From: CAYQUC01 sp048061315
Lineage (GTDB): Bacteria > Pseudomonadota > Gammaproteobacteria > UBA6429 > Thiohalophilaceae
Direction of reading: 5' to 3'
DNA length: 63,188 nucleotides
Assembly (NCBI GenBank): GCA_048061315.1
Contig: JBGMRJ010000003.1
Coordinates: forward strand, 1-63,188
Numbering within the stretch: the stretch's first letter is position 1; each line of letters opens with the position of its first letter. The translations under genes were made by a program, and so were the position numbers. The notes below the pieces were generated by a model. That model saw only the letters and a list, made by a program, of their open reading frames with translations, was not told where the DNA came from and made no database searches. Positions 62,740 through 63,188 of the stretch are shown here, in pieces.

Positions 62740-63188
62740 GTGAAAACATTAAAATCAAAACCGCTAAAAATTTTACTTTTAGTCATTGCAAGTACATTTA
62801 TGGTTCCTGCTCATAGTAAAAATGCCAACCTGTTACGCGATGGCTTTAGTGTCAGTTATGATGTTAGTAAAGATGGATTCCATCTTGGCGTATCGGAACG
62901 TCACTTAATAAAAAAATCAACCACAGACTACACGTATCAATCATTAACCTATGCTACGGGTGTTGCTAGCTGGTTTTTTAAAGACAAAATAACCGAATCA
63001 AGTCAAATTAAGCTATTAAAAAATAAAATAGTACCAACGTATTATGAGTATAAAAACACTAATAATAAACGAAAAGATAATTTCACCATTACATTTGATA
63101 ATAAAAATAATACTGTCACAAGATCAATCGATAATTTAACACAGAAAATCGCAAAAAATAAACAAGACTTACTCAGTTTTCAAATCGC
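62740..63188 (+). CDS. DUF3108 secreted protein, cut by window edge
   Basis: An open frame from GTG at 62740 running off the window end, 149 codons visible. Signal peptide (about 1-25, ILLLVIASTFMVPAHS) and then a beta-rich domain (LLRDGFSVSYDVSKDGF, QSLTYATGVASWFF, IVPTYYEYK) of DUF3108 type. Function unknown. Such a gene often follows purMN in gammaproteobacteria. The ribosome site is weak (ACAAAG), so the start could differ by a few codons. Confidence 0.8.
   Translation, partial: MKTLKSKPLKILLLVIASTFMVPAHSKNANLLRDGFSVSYDVSKDGFHLGVSERHLIKKSTTDYTYQSLTYATGVASWFFKDKITESSQIKLLKNKIVPTYYEYKNTNNKRKDNFTITFDNKNNTVTRSIDNLTQKIAKNKQDLLSFQI

Noticed and set aside
1..63188. CRISPR array, prophage or rRNA/tRNA genes
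   Set aside because: No regularly spaced repeats, no phage structural genes and no recognisable RNA genes were found on reading both strands.

Overview
The window is a 63 kb piece of an AT-rich gammaproteobacterial chromosome. The lineage evidence is HolC (chi) next to pepA, divergent lptFG, a single-chain PurL of about 1300 residues with fused amidotransferase, Hda, RuvC, and the order aspS / yebC-ruvCAB-ybgC-tolQ. Low GC, frequent GTG/TTG starts, three DUF2173 genes and several SoxW-like thioredoxins suggest an uncultivated, possibly sulfur-oxidising group. That last point is inference. Two runs of exactly 100 N (29180-29279 and 55075-55174) are scaffold gaps and each interrupts a gene, so this is a draft assembly.

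Layout. 1-11318, all minus strand: fmdB-type zinc ribbon, DUF502, aspS, a phospho-signalling cassette (CHASE2 Ser/Thr kinase, PP2C phosphatase, two FHA proteins), then yebC, ruvC, ruvA, ruvB, ybgC and the first codons of tolQ. The cassette sits inside a block that is usually contiguous. 11576-14154: SDR oxidoreductase, response regulator, DUF2288, PilZ. 14200-21903, minus strand: yadGH-type ABC exporter, purL, a Sel1-repeat lipoprotein, three tandem DUF2173 genes. 22091-29632: RDD protein, a two-domain periplasmic thioredoxin, lptG/lptF, pepA, holC and an acidic unknown protein cut by a gap. 29652-37368: glycosyltransferase 39, valS, DUF2970, a MITE-like element with perfect 9-bp target duplication, a UMF1 transporter, a broken sigma-factor locus, a small unknown gene.

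37407-47307, minus strand: prfC, a lipoprotein, rimI, a uracil-DNA-glycosylase-like protein with altered motifs, leuA, pssA, a decarboxylase homologue lacking its catalytic residues, ilvC, ilvH and ilvB, the last behind a leader with a terminator. 47807-50997, plus strand: two DUF4124 proteins, proS, a lytic transglycosylase. 51001-56664, minus strand: adaptor, TolC, SoxW-like and TlpA-like genes, yihY and two small lipoproteins. 56843-63188: arsC-like, wrbA, DUF2069 (plus); hda, a CDP-alcohol phosphatidyltransferase, DUF2066 (minus); purM, purN and a partial DUF3108 gene (plus).

Most of the window is housekeeping: recombination repair, tRNA charging, purine and branched-chain amino-acid synthesis, phospholipid and LPS export, replication control. 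The less ordinary parts are the kinase/phosphatase/FHA cassette, the DUF2173 triplet, the TlpA-SoxW-TolC-adaptor cluster without a pump, the apparently dead phosphatidylserine decarboxylase, the non-autonomous transposable element, and the eroded sigma-factor locus. I found no rRNA, tRNA, CRISPR array or prophage.
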